Source: Blastococcus saxobsidens (GTDB lineage Bacteria > Actinomycetota > Actinomycetes > Mycobacteriales > Geodermatophilaceae). From it: a stretch of DNA of 64,000 bases. Positions 8,857 through 17,897 of this stretch are shown in pieces. The notes beneath the pieces were generated by a model that did not search any database, was not told where the DNA came from, and saw only the letters and a list, made by a program, of their open reading frames with translations. The translations under genes and the position numbers were made by a program. The stretch lies in contig NZ_JAAGWG010000006.1 of NCBI RefSeq assembly GCF_010682065.1, positions 1 through 64,000 of the forward strand. Direction: 5' to 3'. How positions within the stretch are numbered: position 1 is the first letter of the stretch; the number at the start of each line of letters is the position of its first letter.

Positions 8857-8932
8857 GGGAGTTCCTCCTGCCGTCCGCGCGCCGGGGGCCGGTCGCGCTG
8901 CCTCCTCCGCGACTGCCGCGGAGGTGTCGTTC

Positions 8933-9904
8933 CTAGGGCGTGAGCACCAGGCGCACGCCGGGGTCGCCGGTGGCCTGCCGCCGCCACGCCTCGGGGGCGT
9001 CGGCGAGCGGGACCTGCTCGTGGGCGACCGCGAGCGCTCCGGCCGCCGCGTGCGCCGCGACGGCGGTGACCGCGGCCCGGCGCTGCTCCACCGTGAGCGC
9101 GTTGTTCGTGTAGCCCAGCACCGCGGCGCTCTTCGCCCGGAGGACCGCGGAGGAGAACTCGGCGACGTCACCGGAGGCGCCACCGAGGTTGACCAGCCGG
9201 CCGCCGGGTGAGAGGACGCGGGAGGCGGCGGTCGCGGCCGTGCCGAACACCGGGTCCACGACCAGGTCCAGCCGCCCGGCGCAGGCCTCGGCGAGGCCCG
9301 CGGTGAAGGCGTCGACGTCGTCGTCCGGCGCGAGCACCACGTCGGCCCCCGCCGCGCGGGCCCGCTCCCGGGACCGCTCCGACCGCGCCACCGCCACCAC
9401 CCGTCCGGCGCCGAGCAGCCGGGCCGCGCCGACGGCGGCCTGGCCCACCGCGCCACCGGCGCCGAGCACCAGCACGTGCTCGCCGGGCCGGAGATCCCCG
9501 CGCCAGGTCAGGCACATCCAGGCGGCGACGCCGGAGAGGCCCAGCGCGGCCAGCGCGGCGTCGGGCACCTCGGCGGTCACCGGGACCAGGTCGTCGTCGG
9601 CGACCGAGCAGAGCTCGCCGAGGCTGCCGTCGCCCGGAGCCATCCCGGCGGAGGTCGCGAAGAACACCCGTGTGCCGGCGTCGAGGTGCGCGGAGCTCTC
9701 CACCACGCCGACACCCTGCACGCCGGGGACGTAGGGCACCTGCGGCCGGCCGAAGTAGGAGGTGCCCGAGGCGCAGAGCAGGTCCAGCGGGACGATCGGC
9801 GCGGCGGTCACGCGGACGACGCTGCGCCCCGGGACGGCTGCCGGGGCGGGGTGCTCGGCGACGACCGGGGTCTCCGCCGGTGTGCGCAGGACGACGGCGC
9901 GCAT
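8933..9904 (-). CDS. zinc-type MDR alcohol dehydrogenase/quinone oxidoreductase
   Basis: 323-residue medium-chain dehydrogenase/reductase. The N-terminal GroES-like domain is followed by a Rossmann fold with VLGAGGAVGQAA near residues 145-157. The cysteines and histidines that bind catalytic zinc are not evident, so a quinone-oxidoreductase-like (zinc-free) NADPH enzyme is more likely. ATG 9904 begins MRAVVLRT, the usual N-terminus of the family. It lies 10 bases downstream of the citryl-CoA-lyase-like gene and 76 bases upstream of the ring-cleavage dioxygenase, so it is probably co-transcribed and acts in the same pathway. Substrate unknown. Confidence 0.8.
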   Translation of the reverse strand: MRAVVLRTPAETPVVAEHPAPAAVPGRSVVRVTAAPIVPLDLLCASGTSYFGRPQVPYVPGVQGVGVVESSAHLDAGTRVFFATSAGMAPGDGSLGELCSVADDDLVPVTAEVPDAALAALGLSGVAAWMCLTWRGDLRPGEHVLVLGAGGAVGQAAVGAARLLGAGRVVAVARSERSRERARAAGADVVLAPDDDVDAFTAGLAEACAGRLDLVVDPVFGTAATAASRVLSPGGRLVNLGGASGDVAEFSSAVLRAKSAAVLGYTNNALTVEQRRAAVTAVAAHAAAGALAVAHEQVPLADAPEAWRRQATGDPGVRLVLTP

Positions 9905-9914
9905 GCCGGCGCCC

Positions 9915-10757
9915 TCAGGCCTGGCCGCCGTCGCCGCTGCCGGGCAGCGGCGCGGGGACGAACGGGTCCGGGGCGACCGGACGGTTGTTGAGGTCCACCG
10001 ACAGGAAGACGTCGTTGGCCACCGGGTGCCGGAGCTCCTCGGCGAGCTGACCGATCAGCCCGGCGGTGCGGGCCAGCAGCGCGAAGCCGCGCAGCAGCTC
10101 CATCGGCAGGCCGAGGTCGGCCAGTGCGGCACCGCAGACGCCGGCGCCGTTGAGGGGCAGCTGCTTGCCCAGCACCTGGGGGTGCACCCGGCCGATCGCG
10201 GCGAACAGCGAGAGGTGCGGGCCGTAGAGCCCCTCCTCGGTCGCGATCCGGAACAGCCGCGGCGTGCGCGGGTCGCCCTGCTTGTGCACGTGGTGGCCGA
10301 GGCCGGGCACGAACCGGCCGGCCGCGCGCTGTGCGGTGACCGTCTCGAGCGCGAGGGCGTCCCAACCGGCGTCGTCGGTGGGCAGCGCGTCCTCCACCCC
10401 GGCGAGCACGTCGTGCAGGAACCGGCCGCAGTCCTCGGTCACCCCGAGGAACCGCGAGCCCCCGCCGAGCAGGCCGGCGGCCAGCGCGCCCTGGATGGAG
10501 TCCGGGGCGGACAGGTAGGTGAGCCGGGTGACGATGGCGGTGGGCGTGAAGCCGTGGTCGGCGAGCGCGGCCAGCACCGCCTCGAACACCCGGGTCTCCC
10601 CCGGGCTCGGGCGGCGCTGGGTGGCCAGCCAGAACGCCAGCTCCCCGAAGCCGACCGAGCCCATCACGTCCTCCGCCAGGTCCGAGCCCAGCAGCGTGAT
10701 CCTCTCCAGGCTCGAGGCGCCCAGCGCCGTCGGGTAGACCGGCCGGTCGGCGGTCAC
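9915..10757 (-). CDS. citryl-CoA lyase-like protein (citrate synthase superfamily)
   Basis: 280-residue protein resembling the short citrate-synthase-like proteins annotated as citryl-CoA lyase. Visible motifs are the His-rich GLGHHVHKQGDPR near residues 170-182 and PLNGAG near 212-217. These correspond to regions bearing the CoA/oxaloacetate-binding histidines of citrate synthase. Such proteins are often encoded beside class III CoA-transferases, as here: the GTG start overlaps the CoA-transferase stop by four bases. A two-step activation and carbon-carbon cleavage (or condensation) of a dicarboxylic acid is therefore likely. The precise substrate is unknown. Confidence 0.72.
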   Translation of the reverse strand: MTADRPVYPTALGASSLERITLLGSDLAEDVMGSVGFGELAFWLATQRRPSPGETRVFEAVLAALADHGFTPTAIVTRLTYLSAPDSIQGALAAGLLGGGSRFLGVTEDCGRFLHDVLAGVEDALPTDDAGWDALALETVTAQRAAGRFVPGLGHHVHKQGDPRTPRLFRIATEEGLYGPHLSLFAAIGRVHPQVLGKQLPLNGAGVCGAALADLGLPMELLRGFALLARTAGLIGQLAEELRHPVANDVFLSVDLNNRPVAPDPFVPAPLPGSGDGGQA

Positions 10758-11956
10758 GGCTGCTCCTCCCCCGCGGGCTCCGCCAGCCACCGGCGGATCT
10801 CCTCGCCGTGCTCGTCCACCGTGGGCGGCGGCAGCCGGTAGGCCGCGGCGGTGTCGGAGAACCGGATGGGGTTGCGCACGGACGGGACGGCGGCGTCCCC
10901 CTCTCCCACGCGCACCACCGGGTCCAGGCCGATCTCCTCGGCGAAGGCCACGCCCTGGTCGATGGTGTTGATCGGCCCGCAGGGCACCCCGGCGCCGATG
11001 ATCTCGCGGAACCACTCCATCTTCGTGCGGGTGGCCAGCCGTTCGACCAGCAGCGGACGCAGGGCCTCCCGGTTGGCCGTGCGGTCCTCGTTGCGGCGGA
11101 ACCGCGGGTCCTCGACCAGGTCGGGGAGCCCCAGCACCTCGCACAGCTTGCGGAACTGGCCGTCGTTGCCGGCGGTGATGATCAGGTCCCCGTCCGAGCA
11201 CGGCAGCGGCTCGTAGGGGAACAGGCTGGGGTGGCTGTTGCCCATGCGGAAGGGCACCACCCCGCCGGCCACGAAGGCGCTGGTCTGGTTCACCAGGCCG
11301 GACAGCGCCGAGGACAGCAGGTTGACCTCGACGTGCTGGCCCCTGCCCGTCTCGTGCCGGAGGTTCAGCGCGGAGAGGACGCCGATGGTGGCGTGCAGCC
11401 CGGCCATGACGTCGAAGACGGCCACCCCGGCCCGGTACGGCTCGCCGTCGGGGTCGCCGGTCACGCTCATCAGCCCGGAGATGGCCTGGACGATCAGGTC
11501 GTAGCCGGGCAGGGCCCGGCCGCCCGGCCCGCTGCCGAACCCGCTGATGGAGGCGTACACGACGCCGGGGTTGGTGGCCGCCACGCTGTCGTAGTCCAGC
11601 CCGAAGCGGCCGAGGCCGCCGGGCTTGAAGTTCTCCACGACGACGTCGGCCCGCCGGGCGAGCTCCCGGGCGGCGGCGAGGTCGTCGGCGTCCTTGAGGT
11701 CGAGGGCGACCGACCGCTTGTTGCGGTTCACACCCAGGTAGTAGGTGGAGACGCCCTCACGGACCGGCGGCTGCCACGTCCGGGTGTCGTCGCCCCCGGG
11801 TCCCTCGACCTTGACCACCTCGGCCCCGAGGTCGGCGAGCAGCATCGTGGCGTAGGGACCTGCGAGGATCCGGGAGAAGTCGGCCACGAGCAGCCCGGAC
11901 AGCGGGCCGGGGCGTGCGCCCTCCGACGGCGGTGGCAGTGCTCCGGGTTCGCTCAT
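10754..11956 (-). CDS. CaiB/BaiF (class III) CoA-transferase
   Basis: 400-residue family III CoA-transferase. The N-terminus LLVADFSRILAGPYATMLL and the ADLGAEVVKVEGP segment are hallmarks, and an Asp in the GYDLIVQAISGLMS region corresponds to the catalytic aspartate of the formyl-CoA transferase fold. It moves CoA between carboxylic acids such as succinyl-CoA and a catabolic acid. ATG 11956 was chosen; an ATG at 11980 also exists, and the only SD-like element (GAGGAG) lies between the two, 13 bases from the chosen one. The partner gene downstream overlaps by four bases. It is transcribed divergently from the amidohydrolase gene. Confidence 0.85.
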   Translation of the reverse strand: MSEPGALPPPSEGARPGPLSGLLVADFSRILAGPYATMLLADLGAEVVKVEGPGGDDTRTWQPPVREGVSTYYLGVNRNKRSVALDLKDADDLAAARELARRADVVVENFKPGGLGRFGLDYDSVAATNPGVVYASISGFGSGPGGRALPGYDLIVQAISGLMSVTGDPDGEPYRAGVAVFDVMAGLHATIGVLSALNLRHETGRGQHVEVNLLSSALSGLVNQTSAFVAGGVVPFRMGNSHPSLFPYEPLPCSDGDLIITAGNDGQFRKLCEVLGLPDLVEDPRFRRNEDRTANREALRPLLVERLATRTKMEWFREIIGAGVPCGPINTIDQGVAFAEEIGLDPVVRVGEGDAAVPSVRNPIRFSDTAAAYRLPPPTVDEHGEEIRRWLAEPAGEEQP

Positions 11957-12037
11957 CGGTGGTCGACCACTCCTCGGCATCGGTTCGCGGACAGCCGTCC
12001 GCCGATCTGCCTGCGAGTCTCGGGCGCGTTCTCGAGG

Positions 12038-12090
12038 CTGTCAACCGCGGCGGAGCAGATTGATCCGGCCGACTCCGTTCTTGTTGACAG
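12038..12090. promoter_or_regulatory. divergent promoter region with inverted -35 boxes
   Basis: CTGTCAAC (12038-12045) and GTTGACAG (12083-12090) form an 8-base inverted repeat 37 bases apart. Each contains a consensus TTGACA -35 box, reading outward toward the CoA-transferase (minus) and the amidohydrolase (plus). Hexamers 17 bases further (GAGACT at 12021-12016 minus, GAAGGT at 12107-12112 plus) match only nAnnnT of the -10. The remainder of the 228-base gap shows nothing else. Confidence 0.45.
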
Positions 12091-12184
12091 CGCGCTCCCG
12101 ACGGCGGAAGGTGACCTGCGTCGCTTCCGTCGTCCGCTGTGCGGACGGTGGTCCGCGCAGCCGACGACGACGAGGAGGAGACGA

Positions 12185-13675
12185 ATGACCCACTCCGAGC
12201 CCACCCCGGTGGCCGGCCGCCCGGTGGTCCTGCGCGGCGGGACGGTCCTGACCATGGACGACGCCGCGACGGTGCTGACCGATGCCGACGTCCTGGTGGT
12301 CGACGACCGCATCGCCGCCGTCGGGCAGGCGCTGGACGTCCCCGAGGGCACCCAGGAGATCGACGCCCGCGGCGGGATCGTCATGCCCGGCATGATCGAC
12401 ACCCACCGGCACATGTGGCAGACGGCCATGCGCGGGTACGGCGCGGACTGGACGCTCACCCAGTACTTCGTCTGGTACTACCTCGAGCACGGCCGGAAGT
12501 TCCGCCCCCAGGACGTCGCCGCGGGCAACCGGCTCTCCGCCCTGGAGGCGATCGAGGCCGGTGTCACCACCACCGTCGACTGGTCGCACGGGCTGCAGTC
12601 GGTCGACCACGCCGAGGCCGCCGTCGAGGCGCTGCGCTCGGTGCCCGGCCGCTTCGTGCTGGCCTACGGCAACATCCAGGCCGCGCCGTGGGAGTGGACC
12701 GCCGACCCGGCCGTCCGCTCGTTCCTCGAGCGGCACCGCGACGCCGCCGACGACTCGCTGGGGCTGCAGCTGGCCTTCGACGTCACCGGCGACCCGGCCT
12801 TCCCGGAGAAGGCGGCCTTCGAGGTCGCCCGCGAGCTCGGGCTGTCGGTGACCACGCACGCCGGCGTCTGGGGCGCCACCAACGACGACGGCATCCGGCT
12901 CATGCACGAGCACGGCTTCATGACGCCGGAGACGGTGTACGTGCACGCGGCCAGCCTCAGCCCCGACTCCTACCACCGGATCGCCGCCACGGGCGGCTCG
13001 ATCTCGGTGTCCACCGAGTCGGAGCAGAGCGCCGGCCAGGGCTACCCGCCCACCTGGCAGGTGCGCTCGCACGACATCCCGGTGTCGCTGTCCATGGACA
13101 CCAGCGTGTGGTGGAGCGGCGACCTGTTCTCCGCGATGCGCACGACGCTCGGCGCCGACCGCTCCCGGGAGCACTTCGAGGCCCACCTCAAGGGCGACAC
13201 CGTCACCCACCTGGCGCTGCGTTCGGAGGACGTCGTCCGCTGGGCGACCCGCGGCGGGGCGGCCGCGCTGGGCCGCGAGGACCTGGGCAGCCTCGAGCCC
13301 GGCAAGAAGGCCGACGTCGTGCTGATCAAGAACGACGCCTCCCCGGTGTCCTTCCCGCTGCTCAACCCCTACGGGCACGTGGCGTTCCAGGCGCAGCGGG
13401 GCGACGTGCACACGGTGCTCGTCGACGGCCGGGTCGTGAAGCACGCGCACGCGCTGGTGGGCACCGACCTCGCGAGCGTGCGCCGCGAGATCGAGGACAC
13501 CGTCGAGCACCTGCGCAGCGAGCTGGGCGAGGAGGCCTGGGCCGGCGGCATGTCCCCGGACCTGCCCGACGCCCAGGTCCTGGACAACCCGTACCAGTAC
13601 ACCGACTACAAGTCCGAGGGCACGCACGCCGCCCGCGAGCAGGTCTTCGAGGACCACCTCCGGAACGAGCGCTGA
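12185..13675 (+). CDS. amidohydrolase (cytosine deaminase/ATZ-TRZ type)
   Basis: 496-residue metal-dependent hydrolase of the amidohydrolase superfamily. Metal ligands are visible: H74 and H76 in DTHRHMW, H225 in TTHAGV, H254 in YVHAAS and D305 in SMDTS. This pattern fits mononuclear Zn/Fe deaminases and chlorohydrolases of the ATZ/TRZ group. The N-terminal beta-sandwich (about 10-65) and C-terminal return strands (GKKADVVLI near 375) are intact. ATG 12185 follows GAGGAGGAGACGA, an excellent ribosome site. The likely chemistry is hydrolytic loss of an amino or other group from a heterocycle. An IclR regulator follows on the same strand and the CoA-transferase operon is divergent. Confidence 0.82.
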   Translation: MTHSEPTPVAGRPVVLRGGTVLTMDDAATVLTDADVLVVDDRIAAVGQALDVPEGTQEIDARGGIVMPGMIDTHRHMWQTAMRGYGADWTLTQYFVWYYLEHGRKFRPQDVAAGNRLSALEAIEAGVTTTVDWSHGLQSVDHAEAAVEALRSVPGRFVLAYGNIQAAPWEWTADPAVRSFLERHRDAADDSLGLQLAFDVTGDPAFPEKAAFEVARELGLSVTTHAGVWGATNDDGIRLMHEHGFMTPETVYVHAASLSPDSYHRIAATGGSISVSTESEQSAGQGYPPTWQVRSHDIPVSLSMDTSVWWSGDLFSAMRTTLGADRSREHFEAHLKGDTVTHLALRSEDVVRWATRGGAAALGREDLGSLEPGKKADVVLIKNDASPVSFPLLNPYGHVAFQAQRGDVHTVLVDGRVVKHAHALVGTDLASVRREIEDTVEHLRSELGEEAWAGGMSPDLPDAQVLDNPYQYTDYKSEGTHAAREQVFEDHLRNER

Positions 13676-13740
13676 ACCCCGGGGGCCGACGCGGCCTCCC
13701 TCCTCCGGGGCACCGCCTCGGGCGTCGGGCCCGGCGGTCT

Positions 13741-13768
13741 CGCACACTCCCAGCAGCGGGAGCGTGCG
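13741..13768 (+). terminator. hairpin between amidohydrolase and IclR genes
   Basis: CGCAC-A-CTCCC pairs with GGGAG-C-GTGCG around a 6-base loop (one internal A/C mismatch). It lies 66 bases past the amidohydrolase stop and 48 before the IclR start, so it may be a terminator or a regulator-binding palindrome. Confidence 0.5.
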
Positions 13769-13815
13769 GGATCGCCGGTCCCGGCCGGACCTGACCACCG
13801 ATCGAAGGGACCCAC

Positions 13816-14643
13816 ATGGCGGGGCGTGGCACCGGGCCCGACTTCGTCGAGGCCCTCGCCCGGGGGCTCGACGTGCTGGCCTGCTTCGACGCCGACCACC
13901 GGACCATGTCGCTCACCGAGGTGGCGACGGCGGCCGGCCTGGCCCGGCCCACCGCGCGCCGGCTGCTGCTGACCCTCGAGGAGCTCGGCTACGTCCGGTC
14001 GACCGACGGCGCCTTCTCCCTCACCCCCAAGGTGCTGGGCCTGGGCATGGCCTACGTCGGCTCCCTGGGGCTGTGGGACATCGCCCGCCCGCACATGGCC
14101 GAGCTCGTCGGCCGCACCGGCGAGTCGTCGTCCATGGCGCAGCTGGACGGCTCCGACATCGTCTACGTCGCCCGGGTGGCCGTGCCCAAGCTGATCGCGC
14201 TGCGGGTGGACATCGGCACCCGGTTCCCGGCGGCACAGACCTCGCAGGGGAAGGTGCTGCTCGCCGCCCTCGAGGCCGACGACCTGGCCGCCACCCTCGC
14301 CGAGCGCACCCGGTCGGGTCTGCCCGAGCCGATCCGCCGCACGCCGGCCCAGTTGTGCGACGAGCTCACCGAGGTGCGGGCGCGCGGCTGGGCGCTGGCC
14401 GACGAGGAGCTGGCCCCCGGCGTCCGCTCGGTCGCCGTCCCCGTCCGGGACGGGACCGGGGCGGTCCGCGCCGCCATGAACGTGACCGTGCACGCCGCCG
14501 AGACCAGCACCGAGCAGCTGCTCCGGGACCACCTCCCCCAGCTGCTGCGGACCGCCGGCGACATCAGCGCCGAGTGGGCGCTGTGGCAGTCCCGCCCCTA
14601 CCGGGAGCTGCCGGCCCGCACCCAGGGCTCCGCCGCCGGCTGA
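13816..14643 (+). CDS. IclR family transcriptional regulator
   Basis: 275-residue IclR regulator. Residues 10-75 form the winged helix-turn-helix (LTEVATAAGLARPTARRLL). Residues 90-260 are the effector-binding GAF-like domain with the family segments SQGKVLLAAL and GVRSVAVPVRD. IclR proteins bind as dimers or tetramers and usually sense a pathway aromatic or aliphatic acid. ATG 13816 has AAGGGA upstream. Its position downstream of the amidohydrolase and near the CoA-transferase/dioxygenase operon suggests it controls this catabolic island. Confidence 0.9.
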   Translation: MAGRGTGPDFVEALARGLDVLACFDADHRTMSLTEVATAAGLARPTARRLLLTLEELGYVRSTDGAFSLTPKVLGLGMAYVGSLGLWDIARPHMAELVGRTGESSSMAQLDGSDIVYVARVAVPKLIALRVDIGTRFPAAQTSQGKVLLAALEADDLAATLAERTRSGLPEPIRRTPAQLCDELTEVRARGWALADEELAPGVRSVAVPVRDGTGAVRAAMNVTVHAAETSTEQLLRDHLPQLLRTAGDISAEWALWQSRPYRELPARTQGSAAG

Positions 14644-14650
14644 GAAAACA

Positions 14651-14699
14651 CCCCCTGCCCCCCACCGCTCGCAGGCTCGCAGCGGGGCCCTGCAGGGGG
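14651..14699. terminator. hairpin between IclR and pdxY
   Basis: Outer arms CCCCCTGC (14651-14658) and GCAGGGGG (14692-14699) enclose an inner CCGCT/AGCGG stem. On the minus strand the structure is followed by GTGTTTTCTC, on the plus strand there is no T-tract. Probably terminates the IclR message. Confidence 0.6.
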
Positions 14700-14718
14700 C
14701 GTGTGCCAGGGTTCCGGC

Positions 14719-15570
<852 letters not shown>

Positions 15571-15597
15571 CCCGGCCGGCCGACCTCGTCCTGACGA

Positions 15598-16419
15598 TCA
15601 GAACCGGTCGAGGGTCGCCGCGATCCGGGTGATCGTGGCCTCCTCGACCGGCAGGTGCGGCAGCACCGCGGTCACCTCGTCCGGCTCCAGCCCGTTGTCC
15701 CCGAGCGCGGCCAGCAGCAGATCGGCCTCCTCCGGGCCCACGGGCACGGTGCAGCCCGACTCCTCCAGGGCCGTGCGGGCGAGGAACAGCGCTCCGGCCA
15801 GGCTGTCGTCCGGTACCGGCGCGGTCTCGGGGACCGCGGCCGCGCGGGTGGTCGCCTCGGCGGCCCGCACGAGCGAGAGCGGCAGGCCCTCGGCCTCCAC
15901 CTCGATCAGCGGGACGGCGCCCAGCGCGGCCAGCACCAGGTGCTCGGCGTCGATGCGCAGCGGCGCCTCCCAGCCGCCGGCCCGCACCACGTCCAGCAGG
16001 TTGCCGGGGTCCTCGCCGACGTCGTGCGCGAGCTCCGCCCAGTCGGCCGGGCGCGTGACCCGGGCCCGCTCGGCCGCCACCCGGCAGGTCTCGGTCACGA
16101 ATGGCACCAGCACCTCGTCGTCGAACCGCTCCGCCTGCACGCGTCCGTCGGCGCCCACCATGTTCAGCGCGTCCTGGAAGCTGCCCGGCCGGGCGTCGCC
16201 CAGCTCCAGCCGGCCGTCCTCCTCACCGGCCAGCGGCCGGCCGTGCGCGGCCCGCTCCCCCACGGTGAGCCCGGTGGCCACCAGCCGGCCGGCCCGCCGT
16301 TCGTGGTGCTGCGCATCGGACATCCCCACGGCCCAGGCGCAGCTCTCCGCGATCAGGGCGGCGCCGCGCTCGCGCAGCACCTCGCGGGTGAGCAGTCCCA
16401 TCCAGTCGACGTCGAACAC
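15598..16419 (-). CDS. hypothetical protein
   Basis: 273-residue acidic protein that I do not recognise. It is mostly helical by composition, rich in Glu, Ala and Leu, with no signal peptide or membrane segment and no clear catalytic motif. Codon third positions are strongly GC, supporting a real gene. GTG 16419 was chosen; GTG 16428 and an internal ATG ten codons later (near 16404) are alternatives and no convincing ribosome site decides. It lies 32 bases downstream of the cNMP-domain histidine kinase and is read in the same direction, so it may be a member of the same operon. Its 3' end is convergent with pdxY. Confidence 0.7.
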   Translation of the reverse strand: MFDVDWMGLLTREVLRERGAALIAESCAWAVGMSDAQHHERRAGRLVATGLTVGERAAHGRPLAGEEDGRLELGDARPGSFQDALNMVGADGRVQAERFDDEVLVPFVTETCRVAAERARVTRPADWAELAHDVGEDPGNLLDVVRAGGWEAPLRIDAEHLVLAALGAVPLIEVEAEGLPLSLVRAAEATTRAAAVPETAPVPDDSLAGALFLARTALEESGCTVPVGPEEADLLLAALGDNGLEPDEVTAVLPHLPVEEATITRIAATLDRF

Positions 16420-16451
16420 GCCCCCCACTGTCCCAGCGCCCCGCCCCGGAG

Positions 16452-17897
16452 TCAGGTGGCCGGTTCCGACAGCGGGAGCAGCACCCGGAAACGGGTGTCC
16501 CCCGGCGACGACGTCACCCGCAGGTCCCCGCCGTGCCGCTTGACCACGACCCGCCACGACACGTCGAGACCCAGGCCGGTCCCCTGCCCCACGGGCTTGG
16601 TCGTGAAGAAGGGCTCGAACACCCGCGACCGCAGCTCGGCCGGGATGCCGGGCCCCGTGTCGGCGATCTCGACCAGCGCGTGCTCGCCGTCGCGGGCCGT
16701 CCGGACGGTCAGGGTGCCCTCGCCGGCCATGGCGTCGAGGGCGTTGACGACGAGGTTGGTCCAGACCTGGTTGAGCTCGCCTGCGTAGGCGGGTACCTCC
16801 GGCAGGGTCCGGTCGTAGTCCTTGACCACCGTCACGCCGGGCGGGATCTTCCCGCCCAGCATCACCAGCGTCGCGTCCAGACCCGCGTGCAGGTCGGTGG
16901 GCTGGTGCGGCGTGCGGTCCATCTGCGAGTACTGCTTGGCCGCGTCCACCAGGGCGGAGATGCGGCGGGTGCTGTCGGCGATCTCCACCAGCAGCGTCTC
17001 GGTCTCGACGGTGTAGGCCAGCCAGCGCAGGGCGGGTTCGAGGAAGGACGGCGCGACGGCATCCGTCACGCGGTCGAGGTCCTCGGGCACGAGCCCGGCG
17101 GCGACGAACACCCCGGCCAGCTCCCAGGGCCGGGTCACCCCGTGCCCGTCCAGCCACTCCCCCAGCCGGTCCTCCAGGTCCGAGCGCTCCAGCGTGGAGA
17201 GCTCCTGGGAACCGCTGATGCGGGCGACGAACTCCTCCTGCAGCCCGGTCAGCGACCGCAGCACCTCGCCGTCGATCGTGCCCTCGGACAGCAGCGCCAG
17301 CTTGTGCCGCATGCCCGCGAACCGGTCGCGCAGCGCCTCGGTCGCGCGGGCCGCCGCGGCCGCCGGGTTGTTGAGCTCGTGGGTCAGCCCTGCGCTCAGC
17401 TTGCCCAGGGCCAGCAGCCGCTCCCGCTGCCCGACCAGCTCGGCGGAGTTCCGCTGCCCGACGAACATGCCCTCGAGCAGGTGAACGGCCATCGGGTACC
17501 ACTGCCGGAACACCTCGGCGAACGGCCCGGCCGGCAGGGCCAGGAACCGGCAGTCGGTGACCGCCCGGACCGTCGCAGGGTAGCGCTGCTCCAACCGGTC
17601 GCCGAAGTAGAACTGCACCGCGCCGGAGTAGACGCCGCGGTGCGACGTCCGGACCATCTCCACCTCGCCGCCGCCCACGAGGCGGAGCATCGTCATCGTC
17701 CCCTCGAGCAGGACGAAGAAGCAGTCGGCGGGCTCGCCCTCGACCGACACGTCGGTGCCGGCCGGGCAGTCGACGACGTCGCCGTTGCCGGCCACCCACG
17801 CCAGCTGCTCGTCGTCGAGGTCCTCGAAGAGGAAGAGCCCGCGCAGCTCGCCGGCCGGCAACCGGCGCGGCGATGCCTGCTGCCCCTGCGCGGTCAC
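16452..17897 (-). CDS. cNMP-domain sensor histidine kinase
   Basis: 481-residue soluble sensor kinase. Residues 20-140 form a CRP-type cyclic-nucleotide-binding fold, but the phosphate-binding cassette is divergent (FYFGDRLEQRYPATVRA in place of FGE...RSATV), so cNMP binding is uncertain. The dimerisation/phosphoacceptor box LSAGLTHELNNP places the phosphorylated His at 173. The HATPase domain has an N-box NLVVNALDAM, DTGPGIP and GQGTGLGLDV. There are no membrane segments. The GTG start overlaps the stop of the upstream response-regulator/FAD-reductase gene by four bases (GTGA), so that REC domain is the obvious phosphorylation partner. Confidence 0.88.
   Translation of the reverse strand: MTAQGQQASPRRLPAGELRGLFLFEDLDDEQLAWVAGNGDVVDCPAGTDVSVEGEPADCFFVLLEGTMTMLRLVGGGEVEMVRTSHRGVYSGAVQFYFGDRLEQRYPATVRAVTDCRFLALPAGPFAEVFRQWYPMAVHLLEGMFVGQRNSAELVGQRERLLALGKLSAGLTHELNNPAAAAARATEALRDRFAGMRHKLALLSEGTIDGEVLRSLTGLQEEFVARISGSQELSTLERSDLEDRLGEWLDGHGVTRPWELAGVFVAAGLVPEDLDRVTDAVAPSFLEPALRWLAYTVETETLLVEIADSTRRISALVDAAKQYSQMDRTPHQPTDLHAGLDATLVMLGGKIPPGVTVVKDYDRTLPEVPAYAGELNQVWTNLVVNALDAMAGEGTLTVRTARDGEHALVEIADTGPGIPAELRSRVFEPFFTTKPVGQGTGLGLDVSWRVVVKRHGGDLRVTSSPGDTRFRVLLPLSEPAT

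Noticed and set aside
7993..11956. Complete catechol branch of the beta-ketoadipate pathway
   Set aside because: Muconate cycloisomerase and muconolactone isomerase genes are absent and the neighbours are a CoA-transferase and a lyase-like protein.
10808..12184. Long in-phase extension upstream of the amidohydrolase
   Set aside because: It is antisense to the CoA-transferase gene; the ATG at 12185 has an excellent ribosome site and gives the family N-terminus.
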